Positions 19,041 to 27,920 of a stretch of DNA of 64,000 nucleotides are shown in pieces. Under the pieces are notes generated by a model. The model searched no databases, was not told where the DNA came from, and worked only from the letters and a program-made list of their open reading frames with translations. The stretch is from Bog-473 sp963836605 (lineage in GTDB: Bacteria; Actinomycetota; Acidimicrobiia; Acidimicrobiales; RAAP-2). Where the stretch lies: contig CAWIKB010000016.1 of the NCBI GenBank assembly GCA_963836605.1, positions 38,712 to 102,711 of the forward strand, written 5' to 3'. Positions within the stretch are counted from its first letter, which is position 1, and each line of letters begins with the position of its first letter. The translations under genes were made by a program, and so were the position numbers.

Positions 19041-19978
19041 GCTGAGGCATTCACGCTGGCGCCGCTGCGAATCTGCAAGCGGCCGGAAATCTTGTTCCGA
19101 CCCGATTCTTGACAGAGACGCGTTGCGCACTCAGCCGCTTCACCCGTGGCTCCCTTGGTTCCCGATGACGAGGCACCGGTAAGCAAGCTTCGGGGGAGGA
19201 GAAAGGAGGACGATTCCTTTTGGGTTCGTTCTTCACCTGTCTCTCATCTCGTGAGCTACCTGAAGTGTCCATTTCCGTGACCAGATTTCGCAATATGGTG
19301 CGTCTCGTAAGTACAGCCGGACCTAGCCATGGGGAATTGCTGGGTTCCCACACCCATCTCAGGTGATAGTGGCGTAGGTCCTCCGCCATTATGTCCTACT
19401 AGGGAACTGGGGTGACACGTTGTGAAGGTGCACCGTTCGTTGGCACCCACAGAAGAGGAACGACATGGCCATGGCCCAGTCTCGTCTCCGAAGTCTGATT
19501 TGAGAAAGCCCTGATCAGGTTCCACGGATGACATTCTCGGCACCCACAGGTGAAGCTTCGTTGCCGGATTAGAGCTGATCAGGTCCAGGGTTTGAGTCCC
19601 ACAGCGCCCACCATGACCCGCCACACCAACGAAGTAAGGATTGGGCGAACGGCCGGAAGCCGGGCAAAGGGTGTGGGCGATGGCGACTCGGCCACTGGAC
19701 ATAGGCGAGTAACTCCTGACAAGGGGACCTCGTCAACCTCTTCGTTCCGGCCATTTGGACGATCAGGGCATCACAGCGGTAGGGCAGCCAGCAGACTCCG
19801 CTCAGATCCGTAGGGCCGGCCGATGACACACCGACCAACACGCCGAGCGCTAGCCCATGTGGACGTGGGTGTCTACCGGCCGGACCCACTTCGAACTCAT
19901 CGCATGGCTGTTTCTAGCGGCCTTCAGGTGGGTGCCCTCGAGGATTGACACTCAGAGAACGTGCGTCATACTCCCGGG
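19041..19978. other. Non-coding region with solo IS ends and a tRNA-3'-like segment
   Basis: No supported gene. At 19526-19548 GGATGACATTCTCGGCACCC... matches the right inverted repeat of the 52-kb IS with no transposase beside it; a weaker similar end (GTTGGCACCCACAG) lies near 19437-19452. At about 19577-19612 the string CCAGGGTTTGAGTCCCACAG followed by GCGCCCACCA looks like a decayed tRNA 3' end. At about 19643-19665 is a short copy of the GGCCGGAAGCCGG repeat. Confidence 0.45.
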
Positions 19979-21079
19979 ATGGAATTGACGTTCGGCTGGG
20001 CGCAGACGAGTGATGAGATCGAGGCGGCGCAGCGGATCCGCTACTCCGTCTACGTTCAAGAACTGGATCGGTACCATGGCTTGGCAGATGATGTAGACAG
20101 ACGCCTTGCAGAACCTGAAGACGAAACCGCGTGGATATTCTATGCCCACGATGGGGATGCCATCGTTGCCACCGGACGCTGCAATTGGGGAGGCAATGGG
20201 TTCTCGGAGCGTCAGATTGAGCAGTACCAGCTGGACTACTTCCTTGGTGAGATCCCTGCCGAGCTGATGGCTGTCGGAGAACGCTACGCAGTACTGCCGA
20301 AGTACCGCGGCCTGCACCTCCTAGAAGGCCTCGGGACGGCCATGAGTCCACTCCTCGAGGCCAATGGCGTCAGGGTCCTCATTGGGGCCAGCGAGCCTCA
20401 CCTCTTGCCGATGTACATGGCCCTTGGTCAGCGCCCGTACACAACAAGGAACATCAATAGTCCTGAGGCGGGCTACTTGGTTCCCATGGTGGGCTGCGTC
20501 CCCGACGTTTCGGCCCTCAAAGGTGTCGGATATGGGACCACTCCCCGTGAGCTCCCAGAGTGTATGGCCAGGCTTTCGATGGAGTCGTCGTGGATCCGCG
20601 CTGACGTTCTCAGTCAGCCGCAGGCCTATTGGCACGAGATCTATCAGGCGCTGGAGGATCTGCACGGCGAGGCGATCAGCGCGTTCGACAACTTCGACGA
20701 GGACGAAGCGCAACGCTGTATCGCTCGGAGCACCATCATCACCTGTGCTCCGGGGGACCGCGTCGTCAAACGGGGGAGTTCTACGCGCAATATCTTCGTC
20801 GTCCTCGAAGGCCTGCTCGTGGCGCTCGACGACGGCCGGATCGTCGGCGCCCTGAGCCCTGGCGATGTCTTCGGAGAAATGGAATTCCTCCTCGAGAACA
20901 AGCGCTCGTTCGACGTCGACGCCATCGCTGAAGGCACTCGAATCCTGTGTCTCAGTGAGGGGACGCTCCGAACGATGATTTCCGAGGACGCCCCGGTGGC
21001 CGCCAAGCTGCTCGCCAACGTGTCCAAGATGCTGTGCGTGCGACTCATCCAGGCTCATGCACGATGGGCATCTCGATGA
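19979..21079 (+). CDS. GNAT/autoinducer-synthase-like acyltransferase fused to a cyclic-nucleotide-binding domain
   Basis: 366 residues from the ATG at 19979; a GTG at 19961 is an alternative. Neither has a strong ribosome-binding site. Residues 1-200 resemble the N-acyl amino acid or homoserine-lactone synthase branch of GNAT folds: RIRYSVYVQELDRYHGLADD, DAIVATGRC, YAVLPKYRGLHLLEGLGTAM (acyl-donor pyrophosphate loop region). Residues 250-350 form a cNMP-binding domain: GDRVVKRGSSTRNIFVVLEG, then GDVFGEMEFLL and KRSFDV, keeping the GE and RS residues that contact the cyclic nucleotide. Mycobacterial cAMP-regulated acetyltransferases have the opposite domain order. Inference: a cAMP-controlled acyltransferase; substrate unknown. 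It lies next to the broken cyclase gene on the opposite strand. Confidence 0.75.
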   Translation: MELTFGWAQTSDEIEAAQRIRYSVYVQELDRYHGLADDVDRRLAEPEDETAWIFYAHDGDAIVATGRCNWGGNGFSERQIEQYQLDYFLGEIPAELMAVGERYAVLPKYRGLHLLEGLGTAMSPLLEANGVRVLIGASEPHLLPMYMALGQRPYTTRNINSPEAGYLVPMVGCVPDVSALKGVGYGTTPRELPECMARLSMESSWIRADVLSQPQAYWHEIYQALEDLHGEAISAFDNFDEDEAQRCIARSTIITCAPGDRVVKRGSSTRNIFVVLEGLLVALDDGRIVGALSPGDVFGEMEFLLENKRSFDVDAIAEGTRILCLSEGTLRTMISEDAPVAAKLLANVSKMLCVRLIQAHARWASR

Positions 21080-21280
21080 GGGACTGTGAACACAAGCCCA
21101 AAACGACAGCACGCACGTGGGGGTGCCGCGAACCCCATCCGCCCTTCTGGCCTGGATAAATGCGATGTCGCGCCGGTCGCGTTCGCACCTGGGTGGGTCG
21201 CAAGCGAGGATCTCGGTGAGACGGCCGGCGCATTCGGTGACAAGGTGTTGGTCGGTGCTGCCAGCCCCTAGGGTGGCGAA

Positions 21281-22261
21281 ATGACCCGACTCGGCTACCA
21301 GATCCCCAACTTCACCTATCCCGCCACAGGTCCCGCCGAGATCTTCCCCGCCGTCGTTCGCCAGGCGCAGGAGGCCGAGGCGTCAGGTTTCGACACCGTC
21401 TTGGTGATGGACCACTTCTACCAGTTGCCAATGCTTGGACCACCCGCGAACGACATGCTCGAGTGCTACACCCTCCTTTCGGCCCTGGCCCAGCACACAA
21501 AACGGGTGCGACTGTCGGCACTCGTCACCGGCAACACCTATCGGAACCCGGCTTTGCTGGTGAAAGAAGTCACCACGCTCGACCATGTCTCCGGGGGACG
21601 CGGGCAGCTCGCCATCGGCGCGGGCTGGTTCCAGCTCGAACACGACAGTCTCGGCTTCGAGTTCGGAACCTTCACCGACCGCTTCGAGCGACTGGAGGAA
21701 TCGCTGCAGATCATCAGAGGCATGCTGGCCGGCGACCGACCGACCATCCGCGGCCGTTGGTACACCGTGGTCGAGGCCGTCAACTCACCGGCACCACTAT
21801 CGAAGATCCCGCTCATGATCGGCGGTGCCGGCGAGAAGAAGACCCTGCGCCTGGTGGCACAGTACGCCGACGAGTCGAACATCATCTGCCAACCCAACGA
21901 GGTCCCACGCAAGCTCGACGTCCTGGCCGAGCACTGCGAGGCCCTTGGGCGCGACCGGAGCGCGATCACCGTCAGCGTGCAAGCCAACGCGTGCGTTGCA
22001 CCGAGCCATGAGCTAGCCGAATCCGAAGCGGACGCCTTTCTCAAGGCCCGCGGCATCGACCTGTCGTCCATGAGCACCGAGGATGCCGGAGCCATCCGGG
22101 CGATGATCACCCTCGGCGACCCGGACGAGGTAGGCGAAATCTTCGCGGCACGCCTCATCGAGGGAGTCGATGGCTTTACTGTAAATGCGCCCGCTAATTG
22201 CCACATCGAGGGTCGCGTGGCGCTACTCGGCAACGTGCTCTCCAAGGTGGTGGGCGTTTGA
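21281..22261 (+). CDS. LLM-class (luciferase-like) F420-dependent oxidoreductase
   Basis: 326 residues, a full-length TIM-barrel luciferase-like monooxygenase. It begins MTRLGYQIPNFTYP and contains DTVLVMDHFYQLP, ERVRLSALVTGNTYRNP-like strands (here KRVRLSALVTGNTYRNP), the signature HVSGGRGQLAIGAGWFQLEH and IPLMIGGAGEKKTLRLVAQ. This subgroup in Actinomycetota uses coenzyme F420 for hydride transfer; the substrate cannot be inferred. It has a weak ribosome-binding site and no operon partner: about 200 bp separate it from the gene upstream and 514 bp from the sulfatase downstream. Confidence 0.88.
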   Translation: MTRLGYQIPNFTYPATGPAEIFPAVVRQAQEAEASGFDTVLVMDHFYQLPMLGPPANDMLECYTLLSALAQHTKRVRLSALVTGNTYRNPALLVKEVTTLDHVSGGRGQLAIGAGWFQLEHDSLGFEFGTFTDRFERLEESLQIIRGMLAGDRPTIRGRWYTVVEAVNSPAPLSKIPLMIGGAGEKKTLRLVAQYADESNIICQPNEVPRKLDVLAEHCEALGRDRSAITVSVQANACVAPSHELAESEADAFLKARGIDLSSMSTEDAGAIRAMITLGDPDEVGEIFAARLIEGVDGFTVNAPANCHIEGRVALLGNVLSKVVGV

Positions 22262-22775
22262 TCCTGGCGCCGACTCAAGGTCCGAAACTCGATACCTGGC
22301 AATACGGGGATTTCTTCGGTAAGCCTGTGGGTGTCGAAAGGTGCCACCACCTTGCCATCGCTCGTTTCGACGCTCTGGAACACTCCGAGTGCATAAGGTC
22401 CATGGTTTGTCGTTGACACCAAAGAAGGGAGGGGCCCCGGGAATGGCCGGAAGCCGGACCCGAGGCGAGGAGCCGCCCCACCAAGGGCGAGCGACGAGCG
22501 GCCACGTTGCGAATGGATGGGACCCGGCCACCGCCGGAAGTCGGACAGGGAGTGAGGCCGACTCGTGGGACGCCGAAATGGCGAACGGGCGACGGCCCCA
22601 AGCCCGGGAGCCAGTTGCGCCCGCTTGGGAGGAGATGCGCCCACGCGGTGGCCAGGGGGCTGTTCATAATGATGGTCGGGTCAAGGTTGAAATCGGCATT
22701 CTAGCCCGTTCCCAGTGAGTCACAAATCGACCAATGGCTAATTTCAACCGAGCGGCTCACCGGTAGCGTTGCAAC
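22262..22775. other. Intergenic region with GC-rich dispersed repeat R2
   Basis: No supported gene. At about 22422-22500 the sequence GAGGGGCCCCGGGAATGGCC plus AAGCCGGAC, then GAGCGACGAGC, matches 4125-4225 over about 80 bp in the same orientation. A weaker, similar unit (CACCGCCGGAAGTCGGACAG) follows at about 22530. Confidence 0.45.
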
Positions 22776-24416
22776 ATGGACAGACCCAACATCTTGCTCA
22801 TCATGACCGACGAAGAGCGCTATCCGCCTCCCTATGAACCGCAGGCGGTCAAGACCTTTCGGAAGGAGCAGCTTCCGGCCCGGGAGTCGATCCGGGCCCG
22901 GGGCCTGGAGTTCCACCGGCACTACGCAGGCTCGACGGCGTGCACACCCAGCCGAGCGACGCTGTTCACCGGCCAGTACCCTTCACTGCACGGAGTGACC
23001 TCCACCGACGGTGTGGCCAAGCAGAACACCGACCCCGGGATGCAGTGGCTCGATCCGAACACGGTGCCGACCCTGGGTGACTGGTTCAGAGCCGGCGGCT
23101 ATCAGACCCACTATCGGGGCAAGTGGCACGTCTCGTTCGCCGACCTGACGACCCCGGGCTCGCATGAGGGGCTGAAGGCCTCCGACGACGACGGCAACCC
23201 GCTGTCGGATGCGGTCGAGGCGTATCGCAAGGCCGACAGGCTCGACCCGTTCGGGTTCGCGGGATGGATCGGGCGCGAGCCCCACGGGGCCGAAAAGTCC
23301 GATTGCGGGACCGTGCGCGACGGCGTCTTCGCCGAGCAGGTCGTCGCGCTGTTCGGCGAACTGGCAGCATCGCGGGCCGAGGGTCCATGGCTGACAGTCG
23401 CCTCCTTTGTCAATCCTCACGACATCGCCTTCTCGGGCTTCGGATGGGAGCAGATGCTGTGTTTCGGGCCGCCGGACGACACCGTGCCCGAAGTGCCCGA
23501 AGCGCCGTCCCAGTCGGACGCGTTCAGCGGCCGCCCTGCGTGCCAGGAGGCGTTCAAGGCGATTTGGCCCCAGATGATCTTCGAGACCGCCACCGACCTT
23601 GGCTATCGGAGGCTCTACTACTACCTGTTGAAGCTGGTGGACAAGGCCATCGGGCGCATTCTTGAAGCGCTCGAACAGTCGGGCATGGCTGACGACACCA
23701 TCGTCGTGTTCACGTCGGACCACGGGGACCTACTCGGCGCCCACGGGGGCTTGATTCAGAAGTGGTGCAATGCGTTCGACGAGGCCACCCGCGTACCGTT
23801 ACTCGTCGCCGGTCCCGGCGTCAAGCACGGGCGTGGAGGCATAGACGTGCCGACCAGCCACGTCGACCTGATCCCCACGCTCTTAGGATTGGCCGACATC
23901 GACCCCGAGCAGGCAACCGCTGGCGTCGGTGCCCATCACGACGAGGCCCAGCCCCTACCTGGGCGGGACCTGAGCCCAGTGGTCCGAGGGCAGATGGACC
24001 CAACTGCGTTTGCCTCGCCGATCTACTTCATGACTGAGGACGACGTAACCCGGGGAATGACTCAGGTCAACATCTTGACCGGGGCCGCGTTCGATCCGGT
24101 CGCACCGCCTATCAATATCGAATCGGTGCTGTCAACCCTCCCAACCGGTGACGGTGGCACACCCGAGTTGTGGAAGCTGAACCACTACTACCAGCGGCTC
24201 GACGACTGGTACGCCGCACAAGGGGTCCCTCCGAACCCGTTCCTGGGTCCAGCCACACAGCCCGACTGGGAGCTGCACAACCTGACCGTGGACCCCGAGG
24301 AGCGTCACAACCGCGCCTTCGACGATCCTGCAGCTACATCGAGCATGAAGTCTGTGCTCGAATCGGAGCGTGACGCCAAGCGGCGGATACCGCAGCTACG
24401 GAACGCCACCACCTGA
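22776..24416 (+). CDS. Sulfatase (type I, formylglycine-dependent)
   Basis: 546 residues. The N-terminal metal site is MDRPNILLIMTDEERYPP (Asp/Asp/Glu ligands). The formylglycine motif CTPSR is at residues 56-60, so Cys56 is converted by a formylglycine-generating enzyme, not seen in this window. Further motifs are YRGKWHVSF, FVNPHDIAFSGF, VVFTSDHGDLLGAHGG (metal site) and NAFDEATRVPLLVAGPG. No signal peptide is seen, suggesting a cytoplasmic or non-Sec protein. The family cleaves sulfate (or phosphonate) esters. The region 22895-23175, spanning the active-site Cys, is duplicated exactly at 27600-27880. Length and motifs are complete. Confidence 0.9.
   Translation: MDRPNILLIMTDEERYPPPYEPQAVKTFRKEQLPARESIRARGLEFHRHYAGSTACTPSRATLFTGQYPSLHGVTSTDGVAKQNTDPGMQWLDPNTVPTLGDWFRAGGYQTHYRGKWHVSFADLTTPGSHEGLKASDDDGNPLSDAVEAYRKADRLDPFGFAGWIGREPHGAEKSDCGTVRDGVFAEQVVALFGELAASRAEGPWLTVASFVNPHDIAFSGFGWEQMLCFGPPDDTVPEVPEAPSQSDAFSGRPACQEAFKAIWPQMIFETATDLGYRRLYYYLLKLVDKAIGRILEALEQSGMADDTIVVFTSDHGDLLGAHGGLIQKWCNAFDEATRVPLLVAGPGVKHGRGGIDVPTSHVDLIPTLLGLADIDPEQATAGVGAHHDEAQPLPGRDLSPVVRGQMDPTAFASPIYFMTEDDVTRGMTQVNILTGAAFDPVAPPINIESVLSTLPTGDGGTPELWKLNHYYQRLDDWYAAQGVPPNPFLGPATQPDWELHNLTVDPEERHNRAFDDPAATSSMKSVLESERDAKRRIPQLRNATT
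22895..23175 (+). repeat. 281-bp direct repeat, copy 1 (inside the sulfatase)
   Basis: Identical base for base to 27600-27880 on direct comparison. It codes for residues 40-133 or so of the sulfatase, including the CTPSR active site. The spacing between copies is 4705 bp. Confidence 0.95.
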
Positions 24417-24480
24417 GCACTTCTTGGAGGCGCGCTCCGTTCCTGGGACCGACCACCGAGCCCGACAGGGAGCTGCACAA
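24417..24480 (+). other. Degenerate copy of the sulfatase 3' end
   Basis: At about 24437-24476 the string TCCTGGGACCGACCACCGAG plus CCCGACAGGGAGCTGCACAA resembles 24242-24280 of the sulfatase (TCCTGGGTCCAGCCACACAG plus CCCGACTGGGAGCTGCACAA). This suggests the tail of a second, lost sulfatase gene, joined directly to the ISL3 remnant. Confidence 0.45.
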
Positions 24481-24886
24481 TCTGACCCGCCCATTTGGCC
24501 GCACGCGTCGTCAGCAGGCAGTTCTTGGCCGCGATGCGGTGATCGGAGAGCACCCAGGTGGCCGCAGGTTGCTTCTCAGGGGCGAGGAGAAACTGAGCGA
24601 CGAGGCCTCAGAGCGCCTGCGTTCCCTCCTCGAGCTCGGGGACCCAGGCGCCGAAGTGGCCATCGCCTATCGCGTGAAAGAACGCTTACGCGACTTCTAT
24701 CGGACTGCGCCGATCCCGACGAGGCCAAGGCGATGCTGCCGAGCTCCAGACGCACTGCACGAAGAAGGCCATGCCGCCCGAGATCCAGCGTCTCGGGCGC
24801 ACCATCGAGCATTGGTTCGACAAGATCACCAACTACCACCTGGCCCGGGTCTCCAACGGCCCCACCGAAGCGCTGACAACCTGATC

Positions 24887-26236
24887 CCAGTGTTTCGATA
24901 GTGCCAGCCACGGGTGCGGTGCGGGTGAGACTGCTCCTACGGTTGGTGACCGTGCCGAGGTCTGACTCCAATACTTATCTGGACGGCCCGTGGGGAGCGT
25001 CTTGCGCTTGAATTGTCGACCTCGGCACGTTCACCGGAGAAGCCCGCTGACTTTATAGGTGCTTGGTCCAAACTCGACTCGACTGGGATTTCGTCGCGGC
25101 CTTCTTTACCCCGAAACCACCAAGGAGGAGAACGTAATGGTCGCGCTCAATATCGTGGGAGTAGATCCGCACCGCAAGACCTTCACTGCTTGCGTGCTTG
25201 ACGAGCGAGGCGGAGCGCTCGGCCATGAGCATTTCTCCAACACAGCCGACGGCTACCGAGCTGCGGTCGAATGGACCACCTCGCTAGGCCCAGTCGAGCG
25301 GTGGGGAGTCGAGAACGCATCAAGCCTGGGGCGTCACCTGGCGCAATTCCTGGTCGGTCAGGGTTTCGATGTGCGCGACGTCCCTCCTCATCGCAGCGCC
25401 AAGCAGGGTCGAGGGCGCCATCAAGGCAAAAGTGACCTGCTTGACGCCCATCGGGTAGCCCAGGAGACGCAAAACCATCCTCAACTCGCCTGCGCGTTCA
25501 AGCACAGTCAGCCATCAGCTCCCGACGTCATTCGCGAGCAAATTGTCTCTGTGGCACAACGCTCGGAGGTCACTGACCCGTGTCCGCGTGCAGCTCCTGG
25601 GGGAGATAGACACAATGATCCACGATCTTCCCGAAGAACTACGCATCCCGGCCTCGGCGACGAAAACCATCCGGGCCCGCGTCCACTCCCTCGACCGGCT
25701 TGCCGCCGCTCTGAACGCCGTGGAGGACCCGGTGGTCCGACTGCGGATCGAGCTGATCCGCCAGCGCGTGGCGATGCTCAACGACGTGCTCGAGCAAGAT
25801 CGCATCGCCGGAACGGAGCTCGACCGCCTCGTGCGTGAGACGAAATCACGACTCTGCGAACTCGTCGGGATCGCTCCCCGGGCGGCCGCGGAGATCCTGG
25901 TCGAGGTCGGCGACGTTCGGCGATTCAGTGAAGCCGGCTTCGCTCGCTACACCGGCACCGCGCCAATTCCAGCAACCTCAGGAGAAGGGGGCGCTGATCC
26001 AGTCCGGCATCGCCTTTCGAGGGGCGGGAACCGCAAGCTCAACGCCACGATTCACCGCATGGCCATGATTCAGCTCCGCTTCGAACCCCGGGCCCGGACA
26101 CTCTTCGACCATGCTCGCAACAACGGCCACACTCGCCGAGAAGCGATGCGCATACTCAAGCGCCATCTAGCCTCCGTGATCTACCGGACGATGCTCCGAG
26201 ATGCCATCGCCAATCCGCGCTTGACATAGGAGCTTC
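24887..26236 (+). mobile_element. IS110-family element inserted in the ISL3 transposase
   Basis: About 1350 bp. The boundaries come from the ISL3 reading frame resuming on both sides; they are uncertain by a few bases because the right end could be CATAGGAG at 26225-26232. It contains one transposase gene (25137-26229) with a frameshift. The 250-bp left non-coding region would hold any bridge RNA. Confidence 0.8.
25137..26229 (+). pseudogene. IS110-family transposase with one frameshift
   Basis: ATG at 25137 after AAGGAGGAGAA, a strong ribosome-binding site. The N-terminal part is MVALNIVGVDPHRKTFTACV, WGVENASSLGRHLAQFL and KSDLLDAHRVAQE. The frame breaks near 25550, where SVAQRSEVTDPCP replaces LWHNARRSLTRVRVQLL in the next frame. 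The C-terminal Tnp_20 domain (LCELVGIAPRAAAEILVEVG, FARYTGTAPIPATSG) ends at 26229. One base correction would give a transposase of normal length (about 363 residues). Confidence 0.85.
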
Positions 26237-26438
26237 AAGCGGATCAAGCGCATCGGCTTTGGCTTCCGCAACTTCGAGAACTACCGGATCCGCGCCCTGC
26301 TCTACGCCGGCAGGCCGAACTGGCGGGTGCTTGGATCGATCGTGGTCCGGTGAGCAGGCAGACCCCGCCAGAATCCGATGGTCCAGTTTTGTTATGTCGA
26401 CACCCCTATTGGATTGGTCGATGGGGATGGGATGGTTG

Positions 26439-26560
26439 ATGGTGGGCTATCGACAAAACCCCCTTGGGCAGGTTGGATAGTCCGAGCTGATAAGCCATTT
26501 CCCACGCTAACGGTCCGGATTTCCCACCTCCCTGGTCAGGGGATATACAGGTGGGCGTCG
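26439..26560 (+). repeat. Dispersed repeat R1, long copy at 26.4 kb
   Basis: It contains ATGGTGGGCTATCGACAAAA, GATAAGCCATTTCCCACGCT, GGTCCGGATTTCCCACCTCC and GGTCAGGGGATATACAG. Similarity to 45939-46071 extends over about 130 bp with few differences. Sequence after it (GATCAGGTCCAGGGTTTAAG, about 26590) resembles the tRNA-like segment at 19575. Confidence 0.75.
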
Positions 26561-26659
26561 ATTTCCGCGGACCGTGACCGATCTCGTGTTGATCAGGTCC
26601 AGGGTTTAAGTTAAGTCTCTACTATTACCTATTACTCCGCTTGATTCGTCCAGTCCGAC

Positions 26660-27458
26660 TCAGCACGAACGCCCAGAATGTGACGGGAGGTCCGCATTCA
26701 CCGTCACCAGGACGGAATGCATCGGGGCATCACTGACTTGGATCGTGCTGGCTTGAAACGGCTGCTCCAAGGTGGCGATGAGGATCACAGCCGAGAGGAA
26801 GACCATCGACACTGCCCCGAGGACGGCGAACTGGGGCCAAGGACGGTCGACGAAGGTGATCGCCGCCACGGCGGTGAGGACGACCAGTCCGCCGCCGAAC
26901 ACCAGACCCACAACAGAGGTGGGCAGCGTCGAACGCTCCGCTCGGATTCGGGAGTCTCGCTGACTGGTGAGGTTGGAGAGTTGCTGCATGATGGTCTGCG
27001 TGGTTGCCGTTTCTCGAGCATTCGTCGAGCTCGTGGAGGGAACGTCGTGGTACAGGCGAACCAGCGCAGAGTCGTCATCGAGCGGGGCCCTGTTCCCCGA
27101 CCTCATGGCCGGAAACTCCCGGTAGACCACAGCCGAGGCGTAGCAGTCCAGACTCGATCGGAAATTGTGACTGGCCGAGTCCGGGAACAATTGGGCCAGA
27201 TTGTTGAGCGAGACGACAGTGTCAGCTTCCGACACGGTCTGTTGCTGCGCAGCTTGCAACGACTGCAACGAAGTACCCAGCATGAAAGCCAACCAGCAAC
27301 CCGTACGTGGCGGTGGGGGCTCGGAGTGCCGGAGATCCTCCGTCACTGCTCAGCAGTCGTTCCTTACCGCGAAAGAGCCGCCGGATGCCGACGGTGAGCC
27401 CACCGGCCAGAACCACCGATCCCACGACTATGACGAGGATCGCCAGCCAGATGCTCAT
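26660..27458 (-). pseudogene. Second DUF4239 membrane protein, frameshifted
   Basis: The ATG at 27458 begins MSIWLAILVIVVGSVVLAGG and runs to TATYGLLVGF. The frame breaks near 27285 and continues in the next frame as MLGTSLQSLQAAQQQTVSEA. The rest has a soluble region, two C-terminal membrane spans (VVGLVFGGGLVVLTAVAAI and FAVLGAVSMVFLSAVILIA) and ends TLEQPFQAS. The layout matches the intact DUF4239 gene at 1648-2427 (there LDQPFGFG). One indel separates it from a normal gene of about 265 residues. Confidence 0.65.
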
Positions 27459-27599
27459 GGTGCCCGGAGACTACGCCACAGAAGGCATCAGATCCGGGGC
27501 AGCACCATCGCGGGCGGGAGTCGGGCGGGACGGGGCCTTTGCCTGAGGCGAATTTCCAGTGGTCAGGAGCCGCGCACGCCTGCGTGGTGTCAGACTGGC

Positions 27600-27880
27600 G
27601 GCCCGGGGCCTGGAGTTCCACCGGCACTACGCAGGCTCGACGGCGTGCACACCCAGCCGAGCGACGCTGTTCACCGGCCAGTACCCTTCACTGCACGGAG
27701 TGACCTCCACCGACGGTGTGGCCAAGCAGAACACCGACCCCGGGATGCAGTGGCTCGATCCGAACACGGTGCCGACCCTGGGTGACTGGTTCAGAGCCGG
27801 CGGCTATCAGACCCACTATCGGGGCAAGTGGCACGTCTCGTTCGCCGACCTGACGACCCCGGGCTCGCATGAGGGGCTGA
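27600..27880 (+). repeat. 281-bp direct repeat, copy 2 (orphan sulfatase active-site fragment)
   Basis: Identical to 22895-23175. The frame encodes the sulfatase stretch around CTPSR but diverges abruptly at both ends, so no functional enzyme can be made. The identity indicates a recent duplication or an assembly artefact. Confidence 0.95.
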
Positions 27881-27920
27881 GTCAAGAGACGCCCGCATTC
27901 TTCCGTTTCGACAACAGCGC

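Larger units (their letters stand above)
24481..26353 (+). pseudogene. ISL3-family transposase remnant, interrupted by an IS110 element
   Basis: Before the insertion, frames give RQFLAAMRVIGEHPGGRRLL, DFYRT, DEAKAMLP, LQTHCTKKAMPPEIQRLG, TIEHWFDKITNYH and RVSNGPTEAL, with at least two frameshifts. After it, KRIKRIGFGFRNF, ENYRIRALLYAG and PNWRVLGSIVVR run to a TGA at 26351. Joining AACCTGATC (to 24886) with AAGCGGATC (from 26237) restores NLIKRIKRIGFGF, the classic ISL3 C-terminal motif. The N-terminal half is missing and an R1 repeat copy begins 86 bp after the stop. Confidence 0.85.

Noticed and set aside
19256..19889. Two minus-strand frames of 148 and 106 codons, one ending in ALWDSNPGPDQL
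   Set aside because: This tail is a well-known spurious translation of the antisense of tRNA T-arms; the region holds IS ends and a tRNA-like segment instead.
20321..21112. 263-codon minus-strand frame opposite the GNAT-cNMP gene
   Set aside because: Shadow of a well-supported gene on the other strand; no motifs.
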